Assembly (NCBI GenBank): GCA_946617655.1
Contig: CAMOKL010000002.1
Span: 124,001 to 188,000, forward strand
Source of the DNA: Anaeroplasma sp902783745
GTDB taxonomy: Bacteria > Bacillota_I > Bacilli_A > Acholeplasmatales > Anaeroplasmataceae
Direction: 5' to 3'
Length of the DNA: 64,000 bases
Both the position numbers and the translations under genes were made by a program. The notes beneath the pieces are model-generated. The model saw only the letters and a program-made list of their open reading frames with translations, searched no databases and was not told the DNA's origin. Below, piece after piece: positions 43,773 through 53,912 of this stretch; position 1 is the first letter of the stretch, and every line of letters begins with the position of its first letter.

Positions 43773-44497
43773 TAGAATTTCACCTCGCTTGCTTCAAATA
43801 CAGGACCTTCCTTACATACTCTTTTTGGTCCATTAGTTGTTTCAATAGAACATCCCATACATGCACCAAATCCACAACCCATTCTTGCTTCTAATGATAC
43901 TTCACCATTATTATCAAATAAGCTTAAGAACTTAAGCATAATTTGAGGTCCGCAAGCATAATAATAGTCATAATCAGGCTTTAATTCCTTAATTGCAGAA
44001 ACTACATTACCATGGAATCCTAAAGAACCATCATCTGTTGCAATATAAAGGTCACAACCTTTTTTTAATTCTTCAGCAAGTACAATATCATCCTTACTTC
44101 TTGCGCCATAAACCATAACAGGTCTAATACCTTTTTCATTAAACTCTCTTATTGTTCTAAACATAGGTGCAACACCTATGCCTCCCGCAACAAGTAAAGG
44201 CTTCTTTGATTTATTAATATCAAATGATTTACCAAGTCCAACTAATACCTTTAATTCATCATTTTCCTTAAATTTAGATAAATCATTAGTACCATGACCT
44301 AACACCTTATATAATATTTCTACTTGACCCTTACTATATTCCATTACTGATATAGGTCTTCTTAAATAATATCCTGGAATTTCAATATTTACAAATTCTC
44401 CGATATTAGAAATATCTATATTTCCTTCTAAAACCATATGGTAAATATCTTTACCAACCTTAGTGTTAGACTTAATCTTAAGAATTAAATCCTGCAT
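43772..44497 (-). CDS. pyrK: dihydroorotate dehydrogenase B, electron transfer subunit
   Basis: 241 residues. FAD-binding RRPISVMEYS, NAD-binding LLVAGGIGVAPMF, and a 2Fe-2S cluster site CGFGACMGCSIET with a fourth Cys in RVCKEGPVF. Connects PyrD to NAD+. Confidence 0.95.
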   Translation of the reverse strand: MQDLILKIKSNTKVGKDIYHMVLEGNIDISNIGEFVNIEIPGYYLRRPISVMEYSKGQVEILYKVLGHGTNDLSKFKENDELKVLVGLGKSFDINKSKKPLLVAGGIGVAPMFRTIREFNEKGIRPVMVYGARSKDDIVLAEELKKGCDLYIATDDGSLGFHGNVVSAIKELKPDYDYYYACGPQIMLKFLSLFDNNGEVSLEARMGCGFGACMGCSIETTNGPKRVCKEGPVFEASEVKF

Positions 44498-44536
44498 TAT
44501 AACACCTCTATTTCTATATTCTTGATATTCTTTTAA

Positions 44537-45739
44537 TTAATTATGATATACTATCTTACCATTACAAATTGTAAATTTAGGGAATCCATAATATTTTTCT
44601 CCAATATATGGACAATTTTGAGATAATGATAATATTTCTCTTCCTAAATATGTATGTAGGTTTTTTATATCTAATGCAGTAAGTGATGCAGTAGAACCAA
44701 CATACATACCATGCTTTGGTAAGCTAAATACATTAATTGGATTATATACCATTAAATCTAAGAAACGATCTAGTGATATAACTCCTGTTTTAACAAAATT
44801 TGTATAAATTATTGGTAATGATGTTTCAATACCAATAATGCCATTAGGACATTCACTATATGGCTTTGATTTTTCAGATACTGCATGAGGTGCATGGTCT
44901 GTTGCAATAACATCAACTGTACCATCAACTAATGCTCTTACAGTTTCTAATCTATCATCTTCTCCTCTTAGTGGAGGATTCATCTTCCAGTTAGCATCCT
45001 TTATCATAGAAGAATTTAAGACTAAATGATGAGGTGCTGCCTCACATGTAATATTTCTATAGCCTTCCTTCTTAGCTTGTCTTACTGCCTCAAAAGACTC
45101 TTTTGTAGATAAGTGACAGAAATGATATCTACAACCAACTCTTTTAGCAATTTCAATTTCTCTTCTTACTGCATCATATTCTCCACAAGGAAGCTGTCTT
45201 CCTTCTTTTGTTTCTGCATGAGATGCAATAACCATATTATATTTTAACGCAAGCTTACAAGCTTCTTCTAATAAAACTAAATTATTAACGCCATGACCAT
45301 CATCTGATGCTGCATAACAATAATTATGTAGGTTATCAAAATCTGATAATTTCTCACCTAATTCATCTTCTGATATTGTCATATATGGATAAATATTAAT
45401 TACACCATTTTCAACAATTAATCTTTGCTCCTCTTGCCATGTCTTTAAATCATTAGGACATGGATTTAAGTTAGGCATAGTCATTACATCAGTAAATCCG
45501 CCCTTTGCTGCAGCCTTACTACCTGATGAAATGTTTTCCTTATACGTAAAGCCTGGTTCTCTAAAATGTACATGTACATCTACTGCACCTGGCATTACAA
45601 GTAATCCTTTCGCATCAATAATTTCTGCTTCTTCATTAATTTCATCTTCAATTTTTAAAATCTTATCATTCTTAATAAGGATATCCTTTTTAACAAGGGC
45701 ATTATTGCTAATTATAAAACCATTCTTAATTAATAGCAT
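44537..45739 (-). CDS. pyrC: dihydroorotase
   Basis: 400 residues, class I type. Zinc ligands in VDVHVHFREPGFTYKE, ASHAETKEG, CHLSTKESFEA and ATDHAPHAVSEK. Cyclises carbamoyl aspartate. It lies 8 bp after pyrB and 39 bp before pyrK. Confidence 0.95.
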   Translation of the reverse strand: MLLIKNGFIISNNALVKKDILIKNDKILKIEDEINEEAEIIDAKGLLVMPGAVDVHVHFREPGFTYKENISSGSKAAAKGGFTDVMTMPNLNPCPNDLKTWQEEQRLIVENGVINIYPYMTISEDELGEKLSDFDNLHNYCYAASDDGHGVNNLVLLEEACKLALKYNMVIASHAETKEGRQLPCGEYDAVRREIEIAKRVGCRYHFCHLSTKESFEAVRQAKKEGYRNITCEAAPHHLVLNSSMIKDANWKMNPPLRGEDDRLETVRALVDGTVDVIATDHAPHAVSEKSKPYSECPNGIIGIETSLPIIYTNFVKTGVISLDRFLDLMVYNPINVFSLPKHGMYVGSTASLTALDIKNLHTYLGREILSLSQNCPYIGEKYYGFPKFTICNGKIVYHN

Positions 45740-45747
45740 ATACCCTC

Positions 45748-46620
45748 CTATAAATTACCATCTAATGTATCTGAAATTACAGCCATTCTTGCGTATACAC
45801 CATTAGTCATTTGCTTAAAAATTCTTGACTTTTCACATTCAACAACATCATCTGCAATCTCAAGACCTCTATTAACTGGAGCTGGATGCATAATAATTGC
45901 GTTTGGCTTCATTTCCTTAACTCTATCTAATGTTAAACCAAATTGACGGTGATATTCTTCCTTTGTAATTTCCATAGGTAAAGATAATCTTTCAAATTGG
46001 ATTCTTAATAACATTACAACATCCATAGTCTTTATAGCTTCATCCATAGGAATCCACTTTGCACAACCATCATCAAATTCCTTAGGTCCAGAAATATAAA
46101 CATCCATACCTAAACGTTTCATAATTTCAACGTTACCATGTGCAACTCTTGAATGTGCAATATCACCAATTATACAGCACTTTAATCCTTCAAATTTACC
46201 AAATTCTTCATGTATTGTCATTAAATCTAATAATGACTGAGTTGGATGGTCACCCTTACCATCTCCTGCATTAAAAATTGGAATACTAATATTTTCTAAT
46301 TCTTTATAATATTGATCCTTTTGATGTCTTATTACAACACCATCAACTCCTAAAGCCTCAAATGTCTTTACAGTATCATATAATGATTCACCTTTATTAA
46401 CACTTGATGTAGATGCATTTAGGTCAATAATATTAATACCTAAATTTAATAATGCGCATTGAAATGAATAATGAGTTCTTGTAGAATTCTCAAAGAAAAG
46501 GGTTGCGATTTTCTTACCTGGATAAGAAATACGGAAACCCTTCTTTAATTTCTCAGCATATTTAATTAATTCTAATATTTTTTCAGTTGATAATGTTTTT
46601 AAAGTAATTAAACCTCTCAT
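45748..46620 (-). CDS. pyrB: aspartate carbamoyltransferase catalytic chain
   Basis: 290 residues. Carbamoyl-phosphate loop FENSTRTHYSFQCA, second loop NKGESLYDTVKTFEALGVD, and HPAPVNRGLEI. There is no pyrI, so regulation is probably transcriptional. First gene of the operon; carAB and pyrR are not in the window. Confidence 0.96.
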   Translation of the reverse strand: MRGLITLKTLSTEKILELIKYAEKLKKGFRISYPGKKIATLFFENSTRTHYSFQCALLNLGINIIDLNASTSSVNKGESLYDTVKTFEALGVDGVVIRHQKDQYYKELENISIPIFNAGDGKGDHPTQSLLDLMTIHEEFGKFEGLKCCIIGDIAHSRVAHGNVEIMKRLGMDVYISGPKEFDDGCAKWIPMDEAIKTMDVVMLLRIQFERLSLPMEITKEEYHRQFGLTLDRVKEMKPNAIIMHPAPVNRGLEIADDVVECEKSRIFKQMTNGVYARMAVISDTLDGNL

Positions 46621-46981
46621 GGTAATCTCCTTATATTAATATAGTTCTAAAAATATATTTATATATTTTCTTAAAAACTTTCTTATACTATATTATCATA
46701 ATTGAGATTTTTATACAAGTTAAAACATGTCACTTTAATATACAATATATTTAATAATATATTATATTTAAATTTATTTATAATAAATAGAAAAGCCAAG
46801 CTTTTCTGCTTGACTTTGTTTAGGGGGGGAAAATCAAATTAAATGAAAAACAACTATTCTACTTTCATTTATCTGTACTTAGATTATAAACTAGTCAAGT
46901 AGACAAATGTAGGACAATAGTGCAAAAATAAAAATTATTTAATTTATATCTATTTTTTTATATAATAAATGTGGTGATAAG
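46621..46981. other. 360-bp divergent region between pyrB and tmcAL
   Basis: It holds a possible pyrB promoter (minus strand TTGTAT at 46718-46713, 17 bp, TAATAT at 46695-46690), a hairpin AGAAAAGC/GCTTTTCT (46789-46807), a G7 tract (46823-46829), a 19-codon ORF with a G-rich RBS (46843-46902, plus strand), and TATAAT at 46961-46966 for tmcAL. No PyrR-type binding loop or known riboswitch was recognised. Confidence 0.4.
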
Positions 46982-48031
46982 ATGAAGGATATAATTGGTA
47001 TCATTGTAGAATATAATCCATTCCACAATGGTCATTTATTACATATTAATAAGATAAAAGAAAAATATAAGGATTCTTTAATAATTGCGGTTATGTCCTC
47101 TTCTTTTACTATGAGAGGAGATTTATCAATATTTGATAAATTCAAAAAAACAAATCACGCACTTTCAAATGGAGTTGATTTAGTAATTGAATTACCTTTC
47201 GTATATTCAATTGAAAGATCAGATATTTTTGCATCTAACGCAGTTAAAATATTAAATCTATTAGGTGTTAATAAAATTATTATTGGTTCTGAAGAAAATA
47301 ATGTTTTATTATATCAAGAATATTATCCTAAATATGACTTCAATATAAAAATACCATTTATGGCAAATGATAACTTAGGTTTCTTTTATTATAAAGCTAT
47401 AAAGGATAACAATTTTAATATTGAATTAGAAACAATAAAAAGAATTAAATCTAATTATAACGATACTAATATTACAGATGATGTTATTGCATCTGCATCT
47501 GCAATAAGGTCAAATATTAACATAATGGAAAAATATGTGCCAAGTAATGTATATAAAGATAAAGATTATATTTTAGATGATTCTTTATTATTTAATTATT
47601 TAAAATATATTATATTAGTAAACGATATAAAAACTCTTGGAAATATATTCTTAGTTGATGAAGGATTAGAATATAAATTAAAAGATATTTATAAATTTGA
47701 TGATTGTAATAGATTTATAGAACATCTAAAAGAAACTAGATATAAGGTATCTAGGATTAAAAGAATGTTATTATATGTTTTATTTAATATTACAAAAGAT
47801 ATGGTAAATAATATATATAAATCTGATATTAATTTTATTAGAGTACTAGGATTTAATAATTTTGGTAAAGAATACCTAAATAAAATTAAAAAGAATTTAA
47901 ATATTTATACTAATATTAAAGAAGGAATTAATGATGTTTTAGATATTGAATTTATGATATCTAAAGTATTAGATAGTATATATAATATTGATTTATTAAA
48001 GAATGAACAAAAAGGACCTATCATGCGATAG
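46982..48031 (+). CDS. tmcAL: tRNA(Met) cytidine acetate ligase (TmcAL)
   Basis: 349 residues. Nucleotidyltransferase motif GIIVEYNPFHNGHLLHI (HxGH-type) at the N-terminus, then SSSFTMRGDLSIFDKF and NGVDLVIELPFVYS, characteristic of TmcAL/YlbM. Makes ac4C at the wobble base of elongator tRNA-Met using acetate and ATP. Somewhat shorter than the Bacillus protein. The last codons form one arm of the terminator hairpin. Confidence 0.9.
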   Translation: MKDIIGIIVEYNPFHNGHLLHINKIKEKYKDSLIIAVMSSSFTMRGDLSIFDKFKKTNHALSNGVDLVIELPFVYSIERSDIFASNAVKILNLLGVNKIIIGSEENNVLLYQEYYPKYDFNIKIPFMANDNLGFFYYKAIKDNNFNIELETIKRIKSNYNDTNITDDVIASASAIRSNINIMEKYVPSNVYKDKDYILDDSLLFNYLKYIILVNDIKTLGNIFLVDEGLEYKLKDIYKFDDCNRFIEHLKETRYKVSRIKRMLLYVLFNITKDMVNNIYKSDINFIRVLGFNNFGKEYLNKIKKNLNIYTNIKEGINDVLDIEFMISKVLDSIYNIDLLKNEQKGPIMR

Positions 48032-48045
48032 GTCTATTTGTTTTT
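48015..48045 (+). terminator. terminator overlapping the tmcAL stop codon
   Basis: GACCTATC-ATGC-GATAGGTC (48015-48034), then a T-rich tail; the minus strand also ends in T6, so it can serve the convergent EAL gene. The tmcAL stop is inside the right arm. Confidence 0.88.
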
Positions 48046-49962
48046 ATCAATTAAGAATTCCTTAAATTGATTCTTCTCTAGTGGTCTTGAATAATAATAA
48101 CCTTGAATGTAATCTACATTTAGGTTTTGGATTGCCTTTATTTGATTAGCTTGCTCTAAGCCTTCAAATACTATCTTATGTCCAAGCTCTTTAATCATAT
48201 TAACTGTTGATCTCATGACATAAGTTGCAATCTTATTATCAAAATATGAATTAACCATTGTTTTATCGAATTTAACAATTTCAATTGGCATTTCAACTAT
48301 GTAATTTAAATTTGAGTTACCTGTACCAAAATCATCTAGTGAGAATGATACACCATATGCTTTAAGCTTTTCCATGTTTTTTAATAATGTGTTCTTAACA
48401 GCATCTCCTGATTCTGTAATCTCTAGATTAATGAAACCTGGATTAATTTTATATTTTTGCATTATTTCTATATATTTATCAGCAAGATCTTCTTGAGCAC
48501 ATTGTACTGTAGATAAATTAACTTCAATATAATTTAATCCTAATTCTTCTATATTATGATCAGCTATAAACTTACATACTTCTTCAAATACCATTGTACC
48601 AAGTTCTATAATTCTTCCATCTTTTTCCATTTCTTCAATAAAATGGAATGGAGAGATTAGATTATTCTTTTCATCAACTAATCTAACTAAAGCTTCTGCA
48701 GATGTAAATGTTTTATCTTTAATTGAGAATATAGGTTGATAATATACAGTAAATCTTTTGTTTGCAAATGCGATATCACATTTACCATCAATTGATGTTT
48801 TTTCATGTAGTTTTGATACTATTTCTTCATTTACAACAACTAATTCCGTTGAATTTTTCTTTTTATGATTAGTTATATATTTAACTCCACTTACTAAATC
48901 TTGTCTATTCTTAAATAAGAATATATTAGAAATATAAATTAATCTATATGGAATTTCTGTTGAAATTGAATTATTACTATAAAACATTTTCTTAAATTCA
49001 TTAATAGATGTTTCTATACTTAAATAGCTTCTATTCTTATTTCTTACTGCAATAAAATGATTTCTATCCGTTTTAAATATTCTTTTTACTTTGAACTTTT
49101 GTAATGTATTATTAAATGTTTTAGCAAAGTTATCAAATCCCATTATTGATTCAATAATAGATGAATCGATATCCATAATTATAAATTCTTGGTTCTTATT
49201 ATTTCTAAAGCAATAATCTACATATTCCATAAAAGCTCTTTGGTTTAATGCGCCAGTAAGCTTATCAATATTTAAGGCTGGGTTTTCAAGAATAATATAT
49301 ACAACCATTGCGGCCATAGCCTCACCAAATCCTACCGCTAGTACTACAATATCATCTTCTGTAAATATATAATTAGATAAACCTTGAATTGCAGCTGACA
49401 ATACCCAAATAATTAAGAATATTGCAACACCAAGTACTCTTTTTCTATTCATTTGCTTACGCTTAATTATAGTAAACGCGATAGTAAAAGCCATATTTAC
49501 GAAAGTAAAGATATATGTAAATATTACAGGTAAACCAGATGTGAAATCATTCATACCAGTTTTATCTTGGTGTACTTCAATTTTAGATACTAATATTAAT
49601 ACAAATGCAACTAAATTTAAAGCGAGTGACGCTAATCCGTATATTACGTATTTTTTCTTTTCAACATAATAAATATCTAATATTACGTATAAGAAACTAA
49701 AATATGTTACATTAACACATGAAAAACAATAAACCTTACAAACAATCTCTGTTATAATGTTTTGAATACTATTACTTCCTACAACATAAAAATAATCTAT
49801 TAGAATTAAGGAAGTAATGTCTAATAATAATGATACAAATATTGCAATACCAAAATATAAAAATTGTCTATTACTTCTTACTTCAGCTTTTCTATCAATA
49901 AAGTAGAATACGAATATAGTCATCATTACAAAAAGCCCTGCTGTTTGTAGCATAATATTCAT
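48034..49962 (-). CDS. membrane c-di-GMP phosphodiesterase (degenerate GGDEF + EAL)
   Basis: 642 residues. About seven membrane helices (1-225), then a GGDEF-like domain (DKLTGALNQRAFMEY at about 233) whose active site is gone (TDRNHF in place of GGDEF), and an EAL domain (about 390-640). EAL residues are intact: SAEALVRL, LEITES, SLDDFGTGNSN, VKFDKTMV, VFEGLEQ and QGYYYSRPL. It should degrade c-di-GMP in response to a membrane signal. The RBS AGGAGG supports the ATG at 49962. A c-di-GMP riboswitch occurs at 36764, so this may feed that circuit. Confidence 0.9.
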   Translation of the reverse strand: MNIMLQTAGLFVMMTIFVFYFIDRKAEVRSNRQFLYFGIAIFVSLLLDITSLILIDYFYVVGSNSIQNIITEIVCKVYCFSCVNVTYFSFLYVILDIYYVEKKKYVIYGLASLALNLVAFVLILVSKIEVHQDKTGMNDFTSGLPVIFTYIFTFVNMAFTIAFTIIKRKQMNRKRVLGVAIFLIIWVLSAAIQGLSNYIFTEDDIVVLAVGFGEAMAAMVVYIILENPALNIDKLTGALNQRAFMEYVDYCFRNNKNQEFIIMDIDSSIIESIMGFDNFAKTFNNTLQKFKVKRIFKTDRNHFIAVRNKNRSYLSIETSINEFKKMFYSNNSISTEIPYRLIYISNIFLFKNRQDLVSGVKYITNHKKKNSTELVVVNEEIVSKLHEKTSIDGKCDIAFANKRFTVYYQPIFSIKDKTFTSAEALVRLVDEKNNLISPFHFIEEMEKDGRIIELGTMVFEEVCKFIADHNIEELGLNYIEVNLSTVQCAQEDLADKYIEIMQKYKINPGFINLEITESGDAVKNTLLKNMEKLKAYGVSFSLDDFGTGNSNLNYIVEMPIEIVKFDKTMVNSYFDNKIATYVMRSTVNMIKELGHKIVFEGLEQANQIKAIQNLNVDYIQGYYYSRPLEKNQFKEFLIDKNK

Positions 49963-50087
49963 AGCACTACCTCCTTTCTATTAATTTTTATAAAAGTAAA
50001 AATACAACCACTTATTTACTTGATTTTAATATATAATTAAAAATTTTGCAATAACTTAAGAATATTTTTGAACTAAAAATTTAAAAA

Positions 50088-50121
50088 AGCACTTATTCAT
50101 TACTGAAAAAGTACTTTTTAT
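50088..50121 (-). terminator. intrinsic terminator after the Sel1-repeat gene operon
   Basis: AAAAAGCACTT/AAGTACTTTTT arms with one mismatch, then T-rich sequence on the minus strand. Confidence 0.7.
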
Positions 50122-50132
50122 AATGTTTTAAA

Positions 50133-52700
50133 TTAATAATTAAAATGAACTCTTAAGAATTCTTGGGCATCCTCATCGCCTTGTTTTGCTGCCTTTTCAA
50201 ATAAAGATTGAGCATAATCTCTATCAAGTTCAGTACCTTTACCATTATAGTAACATAATGCTAGATTATATGTTGCGTGAGCAAATCCCTTACCATCTGC
50301 AGTCATGAAATAATCTGCAGCCTTTTCATAATCATGCTTAGGATTATTTTCATCAATATAATATTCACCTAATGTTTCTAATGCCATTAAGTCACCCTTT
50401 TGGGCTGCAACTTCATAATATTCAATTGCTTGATCAATATCTTTAGCTTTAACACCTTGGCCATATTGATAGCATACACCAAGCATATAATTTGCATAAG
50501 CTGAATCAAGCTTAGCTGCCTTTTGTAACCACTTTACAGCTTCTGTATATTTTTGTGGAGTACCAAATCCGTTATAGTAGCAGTTTGCAACCATTTCCAT
50601 GGCTTCAACTGAACCCTTTTGAGCTGCCTTTTCATATAATGACTTAGCCATAGTTTGGTCTTTTGCAACAGAATATCCATCATAATAGCAATTAGCTACA
50701 TTATAAATACCTGTAACATCGCCCTTATCCATAGCTTCTTTATAGCAATTATATGCCTTATCAACATCACCATCAACACCAAGTGCTGTCATATAGCAAT
50801 CTCCTAAGAAATTTAATGCCTTAAGGCTTCCTTTTGCTGCTGCATTTTGATACCACTTAAATGCTTCAGTATAATCAGCATCAACACCAGTACCACCTCT
50901 ATAGCAAGATGCAGTATCAAGCATTGCATCGATATTACCAGATTCTGCTGCAGTTAAATACCATTTAAATGCTTCATTTTTATTTATCTTTACTTCATTC
51001 TTAGTACCTAAGCCATAACCATAGTAATAATAATCACCAATACGCTTCGAAGCATCTGATGAACCATCAATTGCACTTCTCATATACCACTTAAATGCAT
51101 CAGTATATAATAATTCGTTATCATCACCATTTTCTGAAAGTCTACCTAAGATATATTCAGCATCACAGTTATTTAATTGTGCTGCCTTTTTATATAATTC
51201 AATTGCTTCTTTTCTTTGTACAGTTGTACCAATACCATTAAAGTATGCATCAGCTAAATTCTTCATTGCAGTTGATTCATTAAAATCAATAGCTCTCTTA
51301 TATAGCTTAAATGCTTCAGCGTAAGACTTATCTACACCTTCACCATTAAAATATAGATTACCTAAGTTTGTAATTGCTTCAGGATAATTTAAGTCAGCTG
51401 CTTGACTAAAATACTTAAATGCCTTCTTAAAGTTTTGCTTAACATATATTCCATCATAATACATTAAACCTAAGTGTAAGATACAATCTAATCTAATCAT
51501 TAATGATAAGTCATCATCATCTGATAAATTATCATAAATATTGAATGCTTCCTCTTTATATTGTAATTCATCCTTACCGTAATAATAACAATTAGCTAAA
51601 TGATATAAAGCTTCCTTATCACCTAAATCTGATGCAGCCTTATATAATTCAATAGCCTTTTCTACATCTTGTTGTGTACCTATTGCATAATAATAACAGT
51701 CAGCAAGCTGAGTATATGCATTTTCATTACCATTATCAACAGCCTTACGATACCAATAGAAAGCCATCTTGTCATCCTTTGTAACACCTAAGCCTTGGTT
51801 AAAAATATAACCTAAATATAATTCTGCAACAGGATGATCCTCTGTTTGCTTAAATAAATCAATCGCATCTAAATATTCTTCTCTATTATATTTTGCAAGT
51901 GCTTTATCTAAAATATCTTCATTAATCTTTAAAACCTTAGGTTGTTCAATTGGCTTTGCAATAGGTCTTGCAATAACCTGAACAGGTGCTTGAATCTCAC
52001 TTGATGGTGCTTCAAGCTTCTTAGGATCTTCTGCTTGTAAAGAATCATTAGAATCTTCATTTGTATCTTTATTTGTATCTTCATTAGATTCTTCTTTTGC
52101 ATAAGCATCTTCTTTTGCTTCATTTTCGTTTGAAGCTCCATTAATTGCTCTTGCAAGTCTTAATAAATCCTCTTTACTATTTTTATTAATAGGAGCGTTT
52201 ATATCAAGCTTTTCTTCAGGCTTTACTTCTGGCTTTTCTTCTTTTACTTCATTTGAAGAATCTTCTTTTACTTCTTCATTTTCAATTGCATTAATTAAAT
52301 TAGTAATTGTAGAATCATTTAGAAGAATTGGATTCTTATTTTCTAAATCGTTTCTATAATCATCAGCACGAAGTAATGCATCATCTGATACATTCTCATC
52401 TTGATATATCTTATCAAATAAATTATCTATAGATGAATTTAATAAAACATTAATTACCTTTTTATCTCTATTAAATCTCTTAATTAAAGTATTATTAACA
52501 TAATAAGTATCAAGTACTAAAGACTTTTCACTTGATGCCATTACAATAACATCGCTTCTTAAAATAGATACTCTTAGTTTAGTAATTCCTTCAACTAATT
52601 GATCCTTTACTTCATAGCCTTTTTCCTTAAGACTATTTTCAAGCTTTAAGACTTCTTCTTTATCACAATCTAAATATGAAAAATAAACAATCTTACTCAT
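50133..52700 (-). CDS. Sel1-repeat protein with TIR-like N-terminus
   Basis: 855 residues. Residues 1-100 resemble a TIR/toll-like fold (KIVYFSYLDCDKEEVLKLEN, SDVIVMASSEKSLVLDTYYV). Next is an acidic, Glu/Asn-rich linker (about 140-250), then at least 15 Sel1-like repeats of about 36 residues (A-x-x-x-L-G-x-x-Y/Y-x-x-G-x-G patterns) to the C-terminus. Sel1 repeats form a scaffold for protein binding. There is no signal peptide or membrane helix, so it is cytoplasmic. Whether the TIR-like part binds or cleaves NAD is unknown. It overlaps the DUF2974 gene by 8 bp. Confidence 0.82.
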   Translation of the reverse strand: MSKIVYFSYLDCDKEEVLKLENSLKEKGYEVKDQLVEGITKLRVSILRSDVIVMASSEKSLVLDTYYVNNTLIKRFNRDKKVINVLLNSSIDNLFDKIYQDENVSDDALLRADDYRNDLENKNPILLNDSTITNLINAIENEEVKEDSSNEVKEEKPEVKPEEKLDINAPINKNSKEDLLRLARAINGASNENEAKEDAYAKEESNEDTNKDTNEDSNDSLQAEDPKKLEAPSSEIQAPVQVIARPIAKPIEQPKVLKINEDILDKALAKYNREEYLDAIDLFKQTEDHPVAELYLGYIFNQGLGVTKDDKMAFYWYRKAVDNGNENAYTQLADCYYYAIGTQQDVEKAIELYKAASDLGDKEALYHLANCYYYGKDELQYKEEAFNIYDNLSDDDDLSLMIRLDCILHLGLMYYDGIYVKQNFKKAFKYFSQAADLNYPEAITNLGNLYFNGEGVDKSYAEAFKLYKRAIDFNESTAMKNLADAYFNGIGTTVQRKEAIELYKKAAQLNNCDAEYILGRLSENGDDNELLYTDAFKWYMRSAIDGSSDASKRIGDYYYYGYGLGTKNEVKINKNEAFKWYLTAAESGNIDAMLDTASCYRGGTGVDADYTEAFKWYQNAAAKGSLKALNFLGDCYMTALGVDGDVDKAYNCYKEAMDKGDVTGIYNVANCYYDGYSVAKDQTMAKSLYEKAAQKGSVEAMEMVANCYYNGFGTPQKYTEAVKWLQKAAKLDSAYANYMLGVCYQYGQGVKAKDIDQAIEYYEVAAQKGDLMALETLGEYYIDENNPKHDYEKAADYFMTADGKGFAHATYNLALCYYNGKGTELDRDYAQSLFEKAAKQGDEDAQEFLRVHFNY

Positions 52701-53829
52701 CTTTATCTCCTTTTAATAATTTATTATTATTTTCTAAATCATTATTCTTTCCTATTATACTATTTTTAAAAGAAATTTTTAAGATTTTTCTTATTTTTTT
52801 AATTTCATTTTCTAAAATATTATTCTCATCCTTACTTAAAGCCTTATGTCTAACTCTAAATCTTTTAATATAAAGTATAGGATGATGTACTACATCAACT
52901 AAAGACATAGTAGGTGATTCTTTTAATATTTTAAAAGTAATCTCAACTATATTTTTTCTACCAAAAGGAGTAGTCTCTTCCATATATTGATCACTTGCAG
53001 CATCTAACCATCTAGATAAATTAGAATTCTTTTCTACAAATTTAAATTTGCATTTATCAACATCAACACTCCAGTTAAATGCATCATGAGTTAATACAGA
53101 TATACTTCTTACTTCAATAAATCTAACACCAGGTATTTTATATAATAACATTGATACAACAGATACTCTTGATGTTATAGAAAATAATTTCTTTGATGCA
53201 TTCTTAAATTCTTCTGTTTCATATATTTTCTTATCATAAAAACCAGGTCCATCAAAATTATATATTTTTATTATTCTCTTTTTAGTTTCTTCTTTCGCAT
53301 ACATTGCACCATAAAGAGCTAAATTACCACCTTTAGAATGTCCACCAACAATTATTGGCTTATGGAATTTATCAGAAATAAAATTCAAATAATTTACTGC
53401 AGCAATTTGAGATGGTGTACGCTCATATAGCATATCAAAATCTTCTCTCCAACCGTATATTGTTAAATCTGTACCACGGAATGCAACATATAAAAAATCA
53501 TTTAAATAATATGTTACTGCAAAGAATTGAGTGTTATTATCATCTGATGCAATAACCTCATAATCAACAACGAATATATCCTTATATCTTGTGTTATCAC
53601 TAAACATACGACACATCTTTTTATTTCCTCTATATGTCATAGTTTTATCACATAAGATACGCCAATTATCCCAAATAATTAATGAATTAATTTTAGAATA
53701 TGATTTTATTACATTTTCTATATTCAAATAACTAATTTGTGATAATATCAAAGAATCAATATCATTAAATGGTAGTACATCAAATGTATCATATTTATGA
53801 ACTTTTAAATATGAAAGCATATTCTTCAT
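52693..53829 (-). CDS. DUF2974 (Mbeg1-like) alpha/beta hydrolase
   Basis: 378 residues. The N-terminus FDVLPFNDIDSLILSQISYL is typical of DUF2974, and the nucleophile elbow is GGHSKGGNLALYGAMYA (Ser in G-x-S-x-G). An AFRGTD-like oxyanion segment (VAFRGTDLTIYGW) precedes it. A lipase-like hydrolase with unknown substrate. RBS GGGAG lies 8 bp before the ATG at 53829. Cotranscribed with the TIR-like/Sel1 gene. Confidence 0.88.
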   Translation of the reverse strand: MKNMLSYLKVHKYDTFDVLPFNDIDSLILSQISYLNIENVIKSYSKINSLIIWDNWRILCDKTMTYRGNKKMCRMFSDNTRYKDIFVVDYEVIASDDNNTQFFAVTYYLNDFLYVAFRGTDLTIYGWREDFDMLYERTPSQIAAVNYLNFISDKFHKPIIVGGHSKGGNLALYGAMYAKEETKKRIIKIYNFDGPGFYDKKIYETEEFKNASKKLFSITSRVSVVSMLLYKIPGVRFIEVRSISVLTHDAFNWSVDVDKCKFKFVEKNSNLSRWLDAASDQYMEETTPFGRKNIVEITFKILKESPTMSLVDVVHHPILYIKRFRVRHKALSKDENNILENEIKKIRKILKISFKNSIIGKNNDLENNNKLLKGDKDE

Positions 53830-53912
53830 ACTACCATCTCCCTATAAATCGATTAATTATTAATATTTTACTTTAAAATGTAATATTTTTAAACACAATA
53901 AAAACACTTTTA

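Noticed and set aside
46843..46902. 19-codon ORF as an annotated gene
   Set aside because: Too short and without homologue evidence; described only as part of the intergenic region.
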